Shown: one piece after another, positions 11,021 to 21,019 of the stretch
How the letters are laid out: every line of letters starts with the position of its first letter
Numbering within the stretch: the stretch's first letter is position 1
Source: Clavaria fumosa
Taxonomy: Eukaryota; Basidiomycota; Agaricomycetes; Agaricales; Clavariaceae
Reading direction: 5' to 3'
NCBI GenBank assembly: GCA_951802425.1
Contig: OX637802.1
Coordinates: forward strand, 1,054,001 to 1,118,000
Length of the DNA stretch: 64,000 nucleotides
The notes under the pieces: generated by a model
Database searches by the model: none
The model's input: the letters and a program-made list of their open reading frames with translations, nothing else
What the model was told of the DNA's origin: nothing
Program-made: the position numbers and the translations under genes

Positions 11021-13855
11021 TTACTGATCCCACTTGGTCCTTGTATTTTTGAACAATTGGACCATCCCCAAGGGAATCAAAGACGGGTCTACAGCCTCTA
11101 ACCCTCCAAATTTCTGCGCCATCTCCTCTCCAAACATGCAAACAACCGACTTCTGATAGTGGCTCAGTCTGTGCCATGCGCTCTTGTCCCTGTCCAAGAT
11201 CGCTTCGACAGCGGGCGGCAGGGCCACATCCCGGGGGGTCGTGATCGCGCGCAAATCAAGGTAAATCTTGTGCCAATTCGGCATCCTCGTCTCGCGTCCC
11301 AAGATATACTCGTCAAAGGTCATGAACTCGGTCGGCGTGCCCGGGGTGTACCGATCTGCGGTCGTCTCCCACTTCTCCTTCGCCTCGCGATAGTCGAGCT
11401 CGTCCAGCTCCTCCGTCTTCTTGAGCGTCTGCTCTTCCATGATCTCCTCGATTTCGGGTCGCACGGCAAAGAGCTCGATGAACGGGTCATACACCTCGAG
11501 CGACCCGCTCGCGAGCGCAAAGTAAAAGAACCCCTGCGGAATATCCACAATGCCAAACTGGCTCGCAAGCCGCTCCCTCAAATATCCAATAGCCCCGCCG
11601 CCGCGCGGGAACAGCTCCCTCTGTATCCGCGCAAACGTGCCAATCATCTCGTCCACGCGTTCCACGCCATAATACACCGCGGGCGTCCCGCCGCAGTTCC
11701 TGAGCAAAAACCGCATGTATCGGTTGTACGCGTTGACCCACCCCAGGACCGACTTCGTCGCCGCGAGCTGCCGGCGGAGTTCCTCGATGTGCGTGGACAC
11801 CATCTCCTGGTCGATCACGAAGCGTGCCTCCTTCTCCGCGTCAAAGAGAAGGAAGTTCCAGCGGACTGCCCCCGTGGGCAGCCCGAGCGGCCGCGCCCCC
11901 CCCACGCACACCGCGCCCGTCTTCGCCTCGTTGAAGGTGAGCCCAACCAGCGAGGCATAGCGCTGCACCTCCCTCCACGCCTTGGCGCACCTCTCCGGAT
12001 CCGCGTCCCACATCCACAGGTCGTCGTGTATGCGATACAGGTACAAGCCGTCCGCGCGCTGGTTTACCGCGAGATCCATCACGAACAGCACGATCTCGCC
12101 GAACACGTTGCTGAGCGCGTAGCTGATCGGCGTCCCGCGCTGGCGCACACGGATCTCGTTCAGTGGGTCGTCGCTGAAGCGCAGCGGCGCGCGCAGCCAC
12201 GTGCGGAAGAACCCGAGCCACTTCTCGGATACGCCGAAGAACTTGAGCAGAGTGAGGATCGAGGCGTGCGGGAGGGAGGGTCCGAACCACTCGAGGTCCG
12301 TGCAGAGGATCGCGTGCCGGCCCTTGAGGAGCTTGTTCAGCTCGCAGTCCATTGACAGGAGATGCAGGAGATGCTCGTTCGTGGCCAGCTTCTCTCTCAT
12401 AGTGGGCTCTTCACCACTCGGGTTATAGTCATTTCGTGCCAAGTTTCTCAAGAAAAACGCAGACATGCGACATGTTCGTCGGAACTCTTCAATGTTCATC
12501 ACACAGTTAGTTTCTTTTAGGAACAGGTTTCGGCGGTCGAGCTGCTCCTTCGTGAGTGGAGGAACACTTGGCTTCCAAGCCTTCTTGTTTTCTGCCAGTG
12601 CGCGGAAGACCTCGAGGAACTTTCTTTGCCAACCAACTCCAACGTACTCCAGGAGGAGCGCATCGATGATATCCGGGTTTGTAAACATGCGATATTTCCC
12701 ATTGAGATGCCGGCGCGCCTCGACACAGAGCCCGCTCTCGGGCCACGACCACTGCGACAGATTCGCCAGACGCATATTTAACACGCTCGCGACTTCGTCG
12801 AGGACAAGCGGGCTATCCTTGAACTGCCGGAGACTCTCGATTTCCTCCTCTCCCATGAGATTGGACGCGATGAGGGAGCGGATGATTTGTAACACGTCTT
12901 TGGGCGTGAGGGGCTTCCACTCTAGGTAAGAGCTGAACTCCTCGATGTCCTCGCGCAGATCTTTGAGAGCCTCGCTCGCCGCCTTGTCCGAAAATAGTTC
13001 CGACAAATAGGCCGTCAACGCGTCAGTGTTGACGTCCTTGGGCTCAAAAATGATCGACGCAAATTTCTCCTTCTGCTCTTGCATTTCCTTCCTGCCAATC
13101 TCGATGAACTCAGTGGTGTTGGCTTTTCCTCCCTCCTTGGATCCCTTCGCGGCCCCGCAGTCTTCGCTCGAGAACCACTCATCGAGCAGCTTGCCACACA
13201 GCTTCGCATGCTCGAATTTGACACGGCTGTGGTGGATGTGGGTTTCCAGGATGGACGCCCAGTGTTTAAGGGTTTTGGGGCTGAAGGAGGCATCCTTCTT
13301 TGACTGCGCGAGCCAGACTTCGAGGTCGGCGAGCTGAAATTTACCGCCCACCACGGTCGTGTCGTCGACTGCACCAGAGCCAGTCCAGGCGCGCACACCC
13401 TTGAGAAGAATGTCTACCTTCTTAGACAGATCTTGAGTCGCATTAGCCGCGTCGAGGACCATGGCGTATTCATTGTAGGCAACCGTTTGTTTTTCCAGCT
13501 CTTGCAGCTTCATGCCGGTGATGAATTGCATGGTCTGACTGAATGTGGATGACTGTGGGATCGACGAGCTGAGGGGGTAGAGCCTCGTAAGGAACATGAA
13601 CTGGGCAGAATAAAATCCCTCCCCCCAAAAAAATAAAGAATAAACATACATCTTGGTCAAGCCTCCGAAGATGCGTGGTACGGTCGTTTTACCGCCCTTC
13701 GCTCGTTCTCGACCACGGGCTGCGAGACGTTCGCTACGTCTTTCTTGTGACGTCGCGCTTTTTGAATGAGACCATCGATTCAACTGTAAGATGGGCAACA
13801 GAGGCGACTGGTACGCTGGGCGACGCAGTTGCTTGAGGGCAAGCCAGTTCCTCAT
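11021..13855 (-). CDS. Reverse transcriptase-like cellular protein (rvt family)
   Basis: A single frame of up to 944 codons shows the reverse transcriptase core: motif A LCTDLEWFGPSLPH (Asp near residue 520), motif B RQRGTPISYALSN (about 571-583), motif C YRIHDDLWMW (Asp pair at about 611-612) and motif D GLTFNEAKTGAV. The catalytic aspartates are all present. There is no Gag, integrase, endonuclease, RNase H or recombinase, and there are no terminal repeats. A long N-terminal region (about residues 110-350) is helical and charged, and about 100 residues separate the early RT region from motif A. These traits fit the single-copy domesticated rvt genes reported in fungi, bdelloids, plants and some bacteria. 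The frame contains an intron-like stretch (gtatgt...cccag, about 13602-13651). The true start may therefore lie in either upstream exon sequence or near MQFITGMKLQELEKQ (about 13530). The product may act as a nucleotidyltransferase or polymerase of unknown substrate. Confidence 0.8.
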   Translation of the reverse strand: MRNWLALKQLRRPAYQSPLLPILQLNRWSHSKSATSQERRSERLAARGRERAKGGKTTVPRIFGGLTKMYVYSLFFWGEGFYSAQFMFLTRLYPLSSSIPQSSTFSQTMQFITGMKLQELEKQTVAYNEYAMVLDAANATQDLSKKVDILLKGVRAWTGSGAVDDTTVVGGKFQLADLEVWLAQSKKDASFSPKTLKHWASILETHIHHSRVKFEHAKLCGKLLDEWFSSEDCGAAKGSKEGGKANTTEFIEIGRKEMQEQKEKFASIIFEPKDVNTDALTAYLSELFSDKAASEALKDLREDIEEFSSYLEWKPLTPKDVLQIIRSLIASNLMGEEEIESLRQFKDSPLVLDEVASVLNMRLANLSQWSWPESGLCVEARRHLNGKYRMFTNPDIIDALLLEYVGVGWQRKFLEVFRALAENKKAWKPSVPPLTKEQLDRRNLFLKETNCVMNIEEFRRTCRMSAFFLRNLARNDYNPSGEEPTMREKLATNEHLLHLLSMDCELNKLLKGRHAILCTDLEWFGPSLPHASILTLLKFFGVSEKWLGFFRTWLRAPLRFSDDPLNEIRVRQRGTPISYALSNVFGEIVLFVMDLAVNQRADGLYLYRIHDDLWMWDADPERCAKAWREVQRYASLVGLTFNEAKTGAVCVGGARPLGLPTGAVRWNFLLFDAEKEARFVIDQEMVSTHIEELRRQLAATKSVLGWVNAYNRYMRFLLRNCGGTPAVYYGVERVDEMIGTFARIQRELFPRGGGAIGYLRERLASQFGIVDIPQGFFYFALASGSLEVYDPFIELFAVRPEIEEIMEEQTLKKTEELDELDYREAKEKWETTADRYTPGTPTEFMTFDEYILGRETRMPNWHKIYLDLRAITTPRDVALPPAVEAILDRDKSAWHRLSHYQKSVVCMFGEEMAQKFGGLEAVDPSLIPLGMVQLFKNTRTKWDQ

Positions 13856-14491
13856 CGGTCTTCAAGAAGGTTCGTAGGATGATGAGCGACAGGTCTCTAA
13901 GGTTTCTTGGTTTCTTCGAGTCAGGGACCATGTCAAAGTCGCTGCTACATGTTTCCACGCCATTCCTTATTGGGACGCCATGTTCACCATTAGTGGTATC
14001 GCTTACCTCAGCCCCATCATCCAAAAAAGGCAGCTTGTATGTCACTCATCACCTCGCATCTCTCTTGAGGTGAATTAGTGAAGGGAGTACGTCTTCTCTA
14101 TTCCGTTTATTTCGTTCTTTTTGCCCCGAGTTTTCACATCACACCTGACCTTTATGCGCGATTCATGTCTCATGTGCCGCAGCGGCTTGTTCTCGGCTCC
14201 CTCTGACAACGACAATTCGCACGAGCATGGCGGAATGTACTCGTAAGGAGACTGACAATGTTCAATGATGTGCACGCCTTGCACTTGCATTTTATAATGA
14301 TGATAGGATTCGGGTTCTTTGTAAGTTATCAATAACGTAAGCAATGTTACAAAGAAAAGAAACGAAAAAGACATGGCAGGTTTCGTGATGTGATATTGTT
14401 ACACAGTGCGTATAAAACTCTGGTTTCTTCAGAATATGTTTCGCTGCAAGAGGTAGAACAGAGACTGAGACGACAAATCGATCAGTTGTGG
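13856..14491. other. Region between rvt-like gene and chitin synthase
   Basis: This is 636 bp between two minus-strand genes. A minus-strand frame at 13734-14045 is open but overlaps the rvt N-terminus in another frame and has no recognisable content. It could hold a 5' exon of the rvt-like gene. Otherwise I see only promoter and 3' UTR-like sequence. Confidence 0.35.
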
Positions 14492-17400
14492 TCATGGGAC
14501 AAAATAATGACGGTTTAAACATGCCCCTAAGAAACGAATGGCAGACAGCCCAAGCGTAGCACAAAGTATGACGGAGAAGTAAATGTTCTGCTCATGGCGC
14601 AACAGTGCTTCCTGCTGGGAGTTCGGATTGGGCAATCCGTTCATGTTCTGGATACAAAAGACAAGGACGGCATTCGTAAGCACCTAGAACGCAACGAGAC
14701 GCGTGCGGGTAGTTTTGTCCTGGTCGTCCAGCGTCGGCTTCCCGCAAATTGCACTTTACTCAGAGCACGCGTGACTGTCTCGTTGAATGCTGCATCTATG
14801 TCCTCCTGCAGCTGGGTGGTATCCAGGACGACAGGTATGGCACTCTGGTGTTTGGCAGAAGACAGAGGGTAAAGCGTCCACCTTGTCGCTGCCTTTAGTA
14901 CCCCAAGAAACCTAGACAATGCACGATCAAAACGCAGCTCAATGGGTGCAGAGACCAGCTTAAACATACGTCATGCAGGATTGCAGAACGCGTAGACATT
15001 CAGCACCTTGGTGAAGCTTGGGGCGAGGCAAAGATACTGCAAGAAGCTAGAGAACATGTGCCACGGATCGCGCTGCAAAGGTGAGGTGAGGCGAGATACT
15101 AGAAATATCAAGTGACACCGTACATAGAGGACCGAAGCAGTAAGGTAAATGTCTGTAGAGAGCTGGGGTCAACTGGGATACATTTAATTACACTGCGTGA
15201 CGCACCAAACGTGGAAATCATGGCTACAATCAAAACACCGACAGGAGAAGTGAACGGTGCAGAGATTTGCCTAGCTGTGTTTCCAACACGCAAACCCTAT
15301 AAATGCTGTCAAGATAAAGACATATGTACTGAGGGTGATCTTACAACGAAAGACACGACAGTCAACCATATGGAACACACCAACAGGTAGATAGCCAGAA
15401 TACCGTATACCCTGTTCGAAAAAGCTTGCATCAGTAGCAATCGCAGGAAGGTCAAATTGAACTCACCATAGAGTAACGTTATACGCTGTCCGTTCTCCTT
15501 TGGGTCTGTTCCCGAGAGCAAGCACAAACTATTGGGAGATTGGCACGCAGCAACCTTAACTGGAGTAAAGACGAACCTGGAGAGCCAAGAGAGAAATATA
15601 GATCCATTTGAGGGTGAGATTGATCGAATGAGTCTGGGGCGAAAATTCAACCAGCTGATATTAGCTGAGGCGCAGACCAAACCACACTCACCGCTGCCTG
15701 AGTGCCGAATACGAGAATAGGTTTAGGCAGGGCGGGCAGGAAGTCGATTAGGATGCTGAAGGTGAGCCATAGATTCGCCAACGCGAACCAGGCAAAGAGC
15801 AAGTTGAAGATATTGTACTGAAGACATTATGTCAATGGCGATAAACGTCTGGGAGGAGGCCAACGCACGAGCGCCTGTATATGGAAGAAGAACATGCGGA
15901 TCACACCGTGACCGGATCTGTAAAGCTTGTAGAAATTGACCAGAGCGAACTAGCAGAATCTTGTGAGGGATAGCGCCATAAGATGCAAACGGCCGACTCA
16001 CAACCGAGGCGGCGAAAGACCCATTCAACCACCGACGACGTTGCCCGATCAATTCGACAGCCGTTTCCGGAACGTCTGTCTCGGCTTTGCTTTGCGAGAC
16101 GTATGTCAATATCCATCTTTCGCTTTGTTTGGCGATCAATTCGAAGCACAAGATCCGATCCTCAGCCAAGAACATGTTCTTGGTAAAGATGTTCATGCCG
16201 TAGATACCCTTTGGACCCAAGCGACCGGCCAGCGAATAGTCGCCATGGAAATATTGATCCAGTGGTCGACCGCGTATAGCACGATACCTGTAAGCGGAGA
16301 AAGCTCCGGGTAGGACAGATGCGTAACCAAAGCTGCTCTCCAGGGGTTTGTCTAGATAGCATTGGATGAGTCCCACCGAAAAATCGGAGCAAGACACGCA
16401 CCGAGGATATTCAACATCTTGTACTCGAAATTCTGGGCTGCAACAAGGGTTTTGGGTAGCTTCCTACCTCCCTCTGTCAGAGCATGGATTTCGCCGCAGC
16501 AGCCACCGAGATCAGGGTTCTTGTGGAAAGCCTCCCATAGATAATAGATAGACTCGTGACCCGGTTTGGTCGCCGCGTCAAGCAAAACACAGATCTCTGG
16601 CTGCGCTGGGAGTCAACGATTGCTAAGACGGCGGATTACAACAAGGCTGACCTTCAGCATCCTCCCAATAGCATTAAAGAGCCATCGATGAGAATTGATC
16701 TTCTTTTGATTCTTGGCTTTGATGATGAGGATTATTTGGACAGGGACAAGGCTGAGGGCTTCTCCTCCTTGAGGAAGAACGAGTTCGGGCGTTTCATCAA
16801 TAGACAGTTGAGTGGTATACTATAGGCGCGGTGAATTTGGGGCTACGATGTGATACAGTCAAATTAGAAAACTTACCTCAAAGATATGGGCCACAGTGTC
16901 TTTGTCGTCCACCTGCTTCTTCATTATGCCATCTTGATACACTCCCACAGCCGCCAAAACATCCAACACGCTCTTATCCATATGTTCCAGACCATCAACG
17001 ATGAGTGGTACAGTGATCCGTTGCCAGTCAGGCTGGCCCTCCTCAACTGGGCGGTTCCAGTGCTCGGACTGCTTCGTCTTGCAGATATCGCGGATGTTCG
17101 ACATGACGCCATGGAGAGTTCGCGCGTATGACGTCTTGTCCTCGTTATAGGAAGTCACTGCAATCAGAACCTCCGTCTGGCGATTGTAAAGCTTCGCTCG
17201 TAACGAATAGCCGTTGGCTTCAGTAAAATCGTCCGGGTCGACGGTGGCGGCCGTACAGCGCATATGTCTGCGATTTGGGATAACGATGGATTAGTACCTG
17301 GAATGCGAGCGGGGTCAGAGACTAACGTGAACTCCGTCAACTTAACCGCCGATATTTTGTCTCAATGGCATTGAAGACTGGGGTGGGGACGGAGTATTCA

Positions 17401-17624
17401 GCAATGAAGTTGCCTTCGGTGAGCTCGATCTTTCGGGTGACACCGCGCTTGATGGTCTGGCGCCGCCTCCACGAGGACTCGGTAGTTATGACGTATCCAG
17501 CATCGCTATGCGAATCCACAGAGGTTTGCGAATCTGCAGAGTCTCCATGGTCTGCACGCCTAATGAGCGAGGTGGCATGTTGGCTAATCTTACGGATGAG
17601 GTATTCGCGCGCACGGTTGAGTGA
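14492..17624 (-). CDS. Chitin synthase (division 1, class I-III type)
   Basis: This is a plasma-membrane enzyme polymerising N-acetylglucosamine from UDP-GlcNAc into cell-wall chitin. The exons, read on the minus strand, give the CHS N-terminal segment [20 protein letters not shown], then [69 protein letters not shown] and the catalytic [10 protein letters not shown]. The membrane exons follow ([64 protein letters not shown]) and the gene closes with [15 protein letters not shown]. At least ten short introns are needed. The upstream end is uncertain: the frame is open to about 17624, where a stop forces an upstream exon I could not find. Near 14969-14987 the FCN-LHD segment requires one base fewer than is present, an apparent frameshift (see findings). 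Confidence 0.88.
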
Positions 17625-18234
17625 CTTTTATTCCTTCATTTAGTCGATCTTTTTGCAGGCTATTAATAACCTACCAGCCCCCCTCAATTCTTATTTTCTC
17701 CCCAACTCTGTTGAATGTTGAGACAAATCAATAGATAATTTACTTCCGTGCTGTGTTGGAAGTTGAACGTTGAAAGTTGGTGTCTGGCATCCACGTGACA
17801 CGTGGAGATGGGGGAGAGCAAGGTGACTTACAAAATGGCGACAAAAAAATGGCGACGACGACAATGGCGAGAAATGCTCACCAGATCTCCTTCCACAGGC
17901 AAGGTGAACGCACTCAACCCTCTCGCCACTAAACCAAGGTGAATGTTCACACAACTCGACGACCAACCAGAAGTATTCGGACGCCTCACGCAAGTCCGAA
18001 CCATACACCGCCACAACCATAGCCAAATGTGACATGTCCGCAAACTAGTGTTGGCTCTCATGCCAGTGGCGGCGTTGCGGACTTCGTCAGCGGCGACCTT
18101 GCTTACGTGTTGAGAGCCCTGCAAAGCTCGCGCCTTTTCGCTTTTCAGGGCACTCGCCCCCTTTTTGGCCTCCGTTTCGGCGGTGGGAGACCAAGGTCAT
18201 ATACCGCTGATCTACATCACTGATTCTCGAAAGC
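17625..18234. other. Divergent region between chitin synthase and MYND gene
   Basis: This holds the promoters of two divergent genes and, probably, the missing first exon(s) of chitin synthase. A minus-strand frame at 17691-18035 is open but I found no chitin-synthase-like sequence in it. Nothing else was recognised. Confidence 0.35.
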
Positions 18235-19375
18235 ATGCCGCCGACCACACCTTGCGCTAACTTTCTCTGCGAAGGACAAGGCAGATTCATATGCACCAGA
18301 TGTAAGGGTGCCTCCCCAGAGACGACATACTGCAGTAAACCATGTCAAACGGAAGCGAGTGACAATTCATTTAATACCGTACATAGCCGATCTGATAGGA
18401 AAGCCTTCTTCCGCAGGACTGGTCACCACACAAACAGTATTGCGGCAAGTAAGTAGCTTATACGCCAATGAATGACGGCACTGACAGACATGCGGCAAGT
18501 AAGTAGCTTATACGCCAATGAATGACGGCACTGACAGACATGCAGAAAGGCATATACATTTGAACTGACCTTGGTCGGTTCCTCGAGTCCGGTCATAACC
18601 CGCATATTCGATGTCCCATCATGGTTCACATTCAGGCAACTCCATTATACGATTCAATATGGCATGGGTCCTTGGAACCACACTCATCTCCACCAGTTCG
18701 TCTTTGAGGTGCTCTCGAACGCCCCTCGTAATCGCCTTACTCGGCGCGATGAAGTTCTGAAGATTCAACCTTTGAGCGAAATTCAACAAGCAGATCATTT
18801 TGTGATTCCTGGGATGAACCTACCGGTTGTACCGAAGGAAGTCGAGGAGACACTACTGCTCAGTGATGTATACGAGCCTGAAGGTCGGCTAAAAAGTCTT
18901 GTTACACGAGATGGGTCATTTCTTCCTCTGATCTACACATACGATTTTGGGGTCTGTGCCTTCCACGCCTCTAGCTTTCAATATTCACAACATGAATTCT
19001 AGGACGGCTGGGAGCATAAGCTTATTTTCAAAGGTTCCAAGCTTGCTCGTGCCAATCGACCGCTTTTCACCTCTGCTACTGGTTGGTCTATGAAGTACTG
19101 ATCCTTTCCACCACTCACGCAATGTCCGCCCAGGCTGTGGTCCTCTCGATGACTGTGGTAGCATACCTGGGTGGGAAAGAGTCAAAGCTGCCTTCTCTGT
19201 GCCACGAGGGTCACCCGCAACCGAAAGCCAGCGTGAATTGGTCACTTGGGCAAGGGAACAGTCAGGATTGGATGAGGCATTTGATCCTTTTGCAGAGCCA
19301 GATGTTGTTCGGATGAATTATGAGGGACGGTGGGAGAACCACCTGAGATCATATATGGAAGACGGGAACCTGTAG
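18235..19375 (+). CDS. MYND zinc finger fused to pRiA4b ORF-3-like domain
   Basis: The N-terminus from ATG 18235 reads CANFLCEGQGRFICTRCKGA and TYCSKPCQTE. After an intron it continues DWSPHKQYCGK, completing a MYND-type finger (a protein-interaction zinc module). The following exons give FELTLVGSSSPVITRIFDVP, FRQLHYTIQYGMGPWNHTHL, IYTYDFG|DGWEHKLIFKG, then CGPLDDCGSIPGWERVKAAF and FDPFAEPDVVRMN before the stop at 19375. The second part matches the order of conserved blocks of the plasmid pRiA4b ORF-3 family, including YDFGDGWEH. Introns at about 18963-19002 and 19079-19129 keep frame. The first intron has no GT donor and fits a GC-AG intron (gaa|gcgagt, about 18355-18418). The second intron contains a perfect 50-bp tandem duplication. 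Its molecular role is unknown. Confidence 0.8.
18441..18540. repeat. Perfect 2 x 50-bp tandem duplication over a splice donor
   Basis: Bases 18441-18490 and 18491-18540 are identical. Each copy begins tgcggcaagtaagtag, so each carries the same exon end and gtaagt donor. Reading-frame continuity requires the first donor and the acceptor just after the second copy (tgcag at 18541-18545). Confidence 0.95.
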
Positions 19376-20522
19376 AAGACTTCATAGGCGATGATGAAGA
19401 TTCTGACTGGTAGTTCGGACCGAGCGCGTTCGTAACACATTCATCATCTAACGGTTCCCGCACACCGTCTTTTCCGTTTTCCATTATATTCACATGTTCG
19501 TAGCTACACCTTTGTTTACAAGACTAGTACTCACAGCACTGGTGCCAGCCACACTTTGCCATTGAGGCTGCGGCGTTGCCTGTTGATCCCCTAACAGGAG
19601 ACACGCTGCCCACCACACCACCGCCGAGACCAACTGTAGAACAACATATAACGTATACTGCTGATACATTCTTCTGAAGTAACAATTATCACAGCTATCG
19701 TGATGACCAGCTGGTGAAACAGACATAGGACGAAAGGAAGGCGGCAATGTGGAATCACACAAAAGAACCTGAGCATTGCCCTTGTGCGTGGAAGACGCAC
19801 GCGGAAATGTTTATCATGAGCCTCTGCTCTGAACTGATTGTGGTGCAACTAGGGGGCCCTCCAGGGACACCCTACAAACGAGATGGGATTGAAATACGAG
19901 CTGCGGAGTACAGGGCTTATAAATAAGATATAATATAAATAAGATATAACATAAATAAGATATAGGGAGAGGTGGGCGGGTCACTAAGAGGACGTCAGAG
20001 AGGGTGTTGGGACGAGTATAGAGGCTGAGAAGAGGTGATAGCAACTGTATATAAGTAAAAAAAGTGTTCTTAGAGAGGGGGGAGACGTACTAGGATACGC
20101 GTGAACCCGCTGCGAGGATGCAGTCTGGTGAGACCTGGGTTGCGTATCTAGTGATGCTGCGGTGTTAGCTCGAGGAGCTGGAGGTTGGGTGTGAGGTGCA
20201 TACCTTGTGCTGTGGGCTGGGTGATAGCCAGCACAAGGGCTATGGGCGCATGTTTTATAGTCCGTCTCGAGAGGAGCATCTGCTACACAGATGTAGCGCT
20301 CTAACTGAGACAAAGCATGACCCGAGTTACGAAAGGGACCCAAACGTAGTGTTGAGGCGACGCAGTTACGCATGGGCCGTGAGGCGGAGAGCGAGCATGT
20401 GAAGCATGAGACAGGGGATATAGGAGAGAGCAAGGCTGTGGGCTGAGTGCCGGAATCACAGTGTATGGCAGAGGCCTAAAAAGTCGCTTACTTCCTATGG
20501 AAATTGCGACTGCTGCGACATG
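19376..20522. other. Gene-poor stretch with AT-rich short repeat
   Basis: No supportable gene was found. Bases 19918-19965 hold three to four imperfect copies of an ataaataagatata unit. Short minus-strand frames with hydrophobic segments (for example around 19600-19760) lack family resemblance and starts. The right end of this stretch was presumably joined to the kinase 5' region before the retrotransposon inserted at 20523-25705. Confidence 0.4.
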
Positions 20523-20640
20523 AGCTGACTTGATCTCGTTATTGTGACAAACAGTCTGGGGGGAGGAACGGTGCTGGGCCTTCGGCCTATGCAGGCTCCT
20601 GTGAGTGGGGACTCGAGAAGAGGATGACGTCCAACCTCCC
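20523..20640. repeat. Split direct repeat B2 (element 3' terminus)
   Basis: These 118 bp are identical to 20789-20906, beginning agctgacttgatctcg and ending with ccaacctccc. It is the outer end of the retrotransposon; the flank to its left ends in gcgacatg. Confidence 0.9.
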
Positions 20641-20672
20641 GATTCCGAGACTCAAAGGGATGGGTGGGTGGG

Positions 20673-20791
20673 TGCGAATGCGAGAGTGACGGTGCTGACC
20701 AGGAGTCGGTGCTGGTCCTTGCACCCGACTTGCTCTGGTCAGCACGCGTTGAGCTTGGACTCGTGTGCTTATCCAATCTCAACTGAGCAGC
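20673..20791. repeat. Split direct repeat A2 (internal copy)
   Basis: These 119 bp are identical to A1 at 25587-25705. A2 overlaps B1 by the bases AGC at 20789-20791. That junction reproduces the head-to-tail junction expected in a circular replication intermediate. Confidence 0.9.
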
Positions 20792-20906
20792 TGACTTGAT
20801 CTCGTTATTGTGACAAACAGTCTGGGGGGAGGAACGGTGCTGGGCCTTCGGCCTATGCAGGCTCCTGTGAGTGGGGACTCGAGAAGAGGATGACGTCCAA
20901 CCTCCC
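20789..20906. repeat. Split direct repeat B1 (internal copy)
   Basis: This 118-bp copy is identical to B2 at 20523-20640. It lies just downstream, in element orientation, of the recombinase ORF. A run of 18 C residues sits between B1 and that ORF at about 20950-20967. Confidence 0.9.
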
Positions 20907-21019
20907 AGCGCCCACAGGGAGCAGGGCGACCGAACTTGGCGGCATCCAACCCCCCCCCCCCCCCCCCTTCTCCGTCATCATGGCAAGGGCATGGGATTGA
21001 CAATGTAGGGGGAGATCAA

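Noticed and set aside
11159..12355. 398-codon plus-strand open frame opposite the rvt-like gene
   Set aside because: It is rich in Arg, Pro and Leu with no family features, and lies antisense to strongly conserved RT motifs. It is a composition-driven shadow.
17691..18035. Minus-strand frame as first exon of chitin synthase
   Set aside because: It has no chitin-synthase N-terminal features, and I could not splice it in frame to the exon at 17624.
20523..20906. Reading the repeats here as a solo LTR or tandem satellite
   Set aside because: The A and B units are distinct, and A recurs only at the far 5' end of the element. That fits split direct repeats of a YR retrotransposon better.
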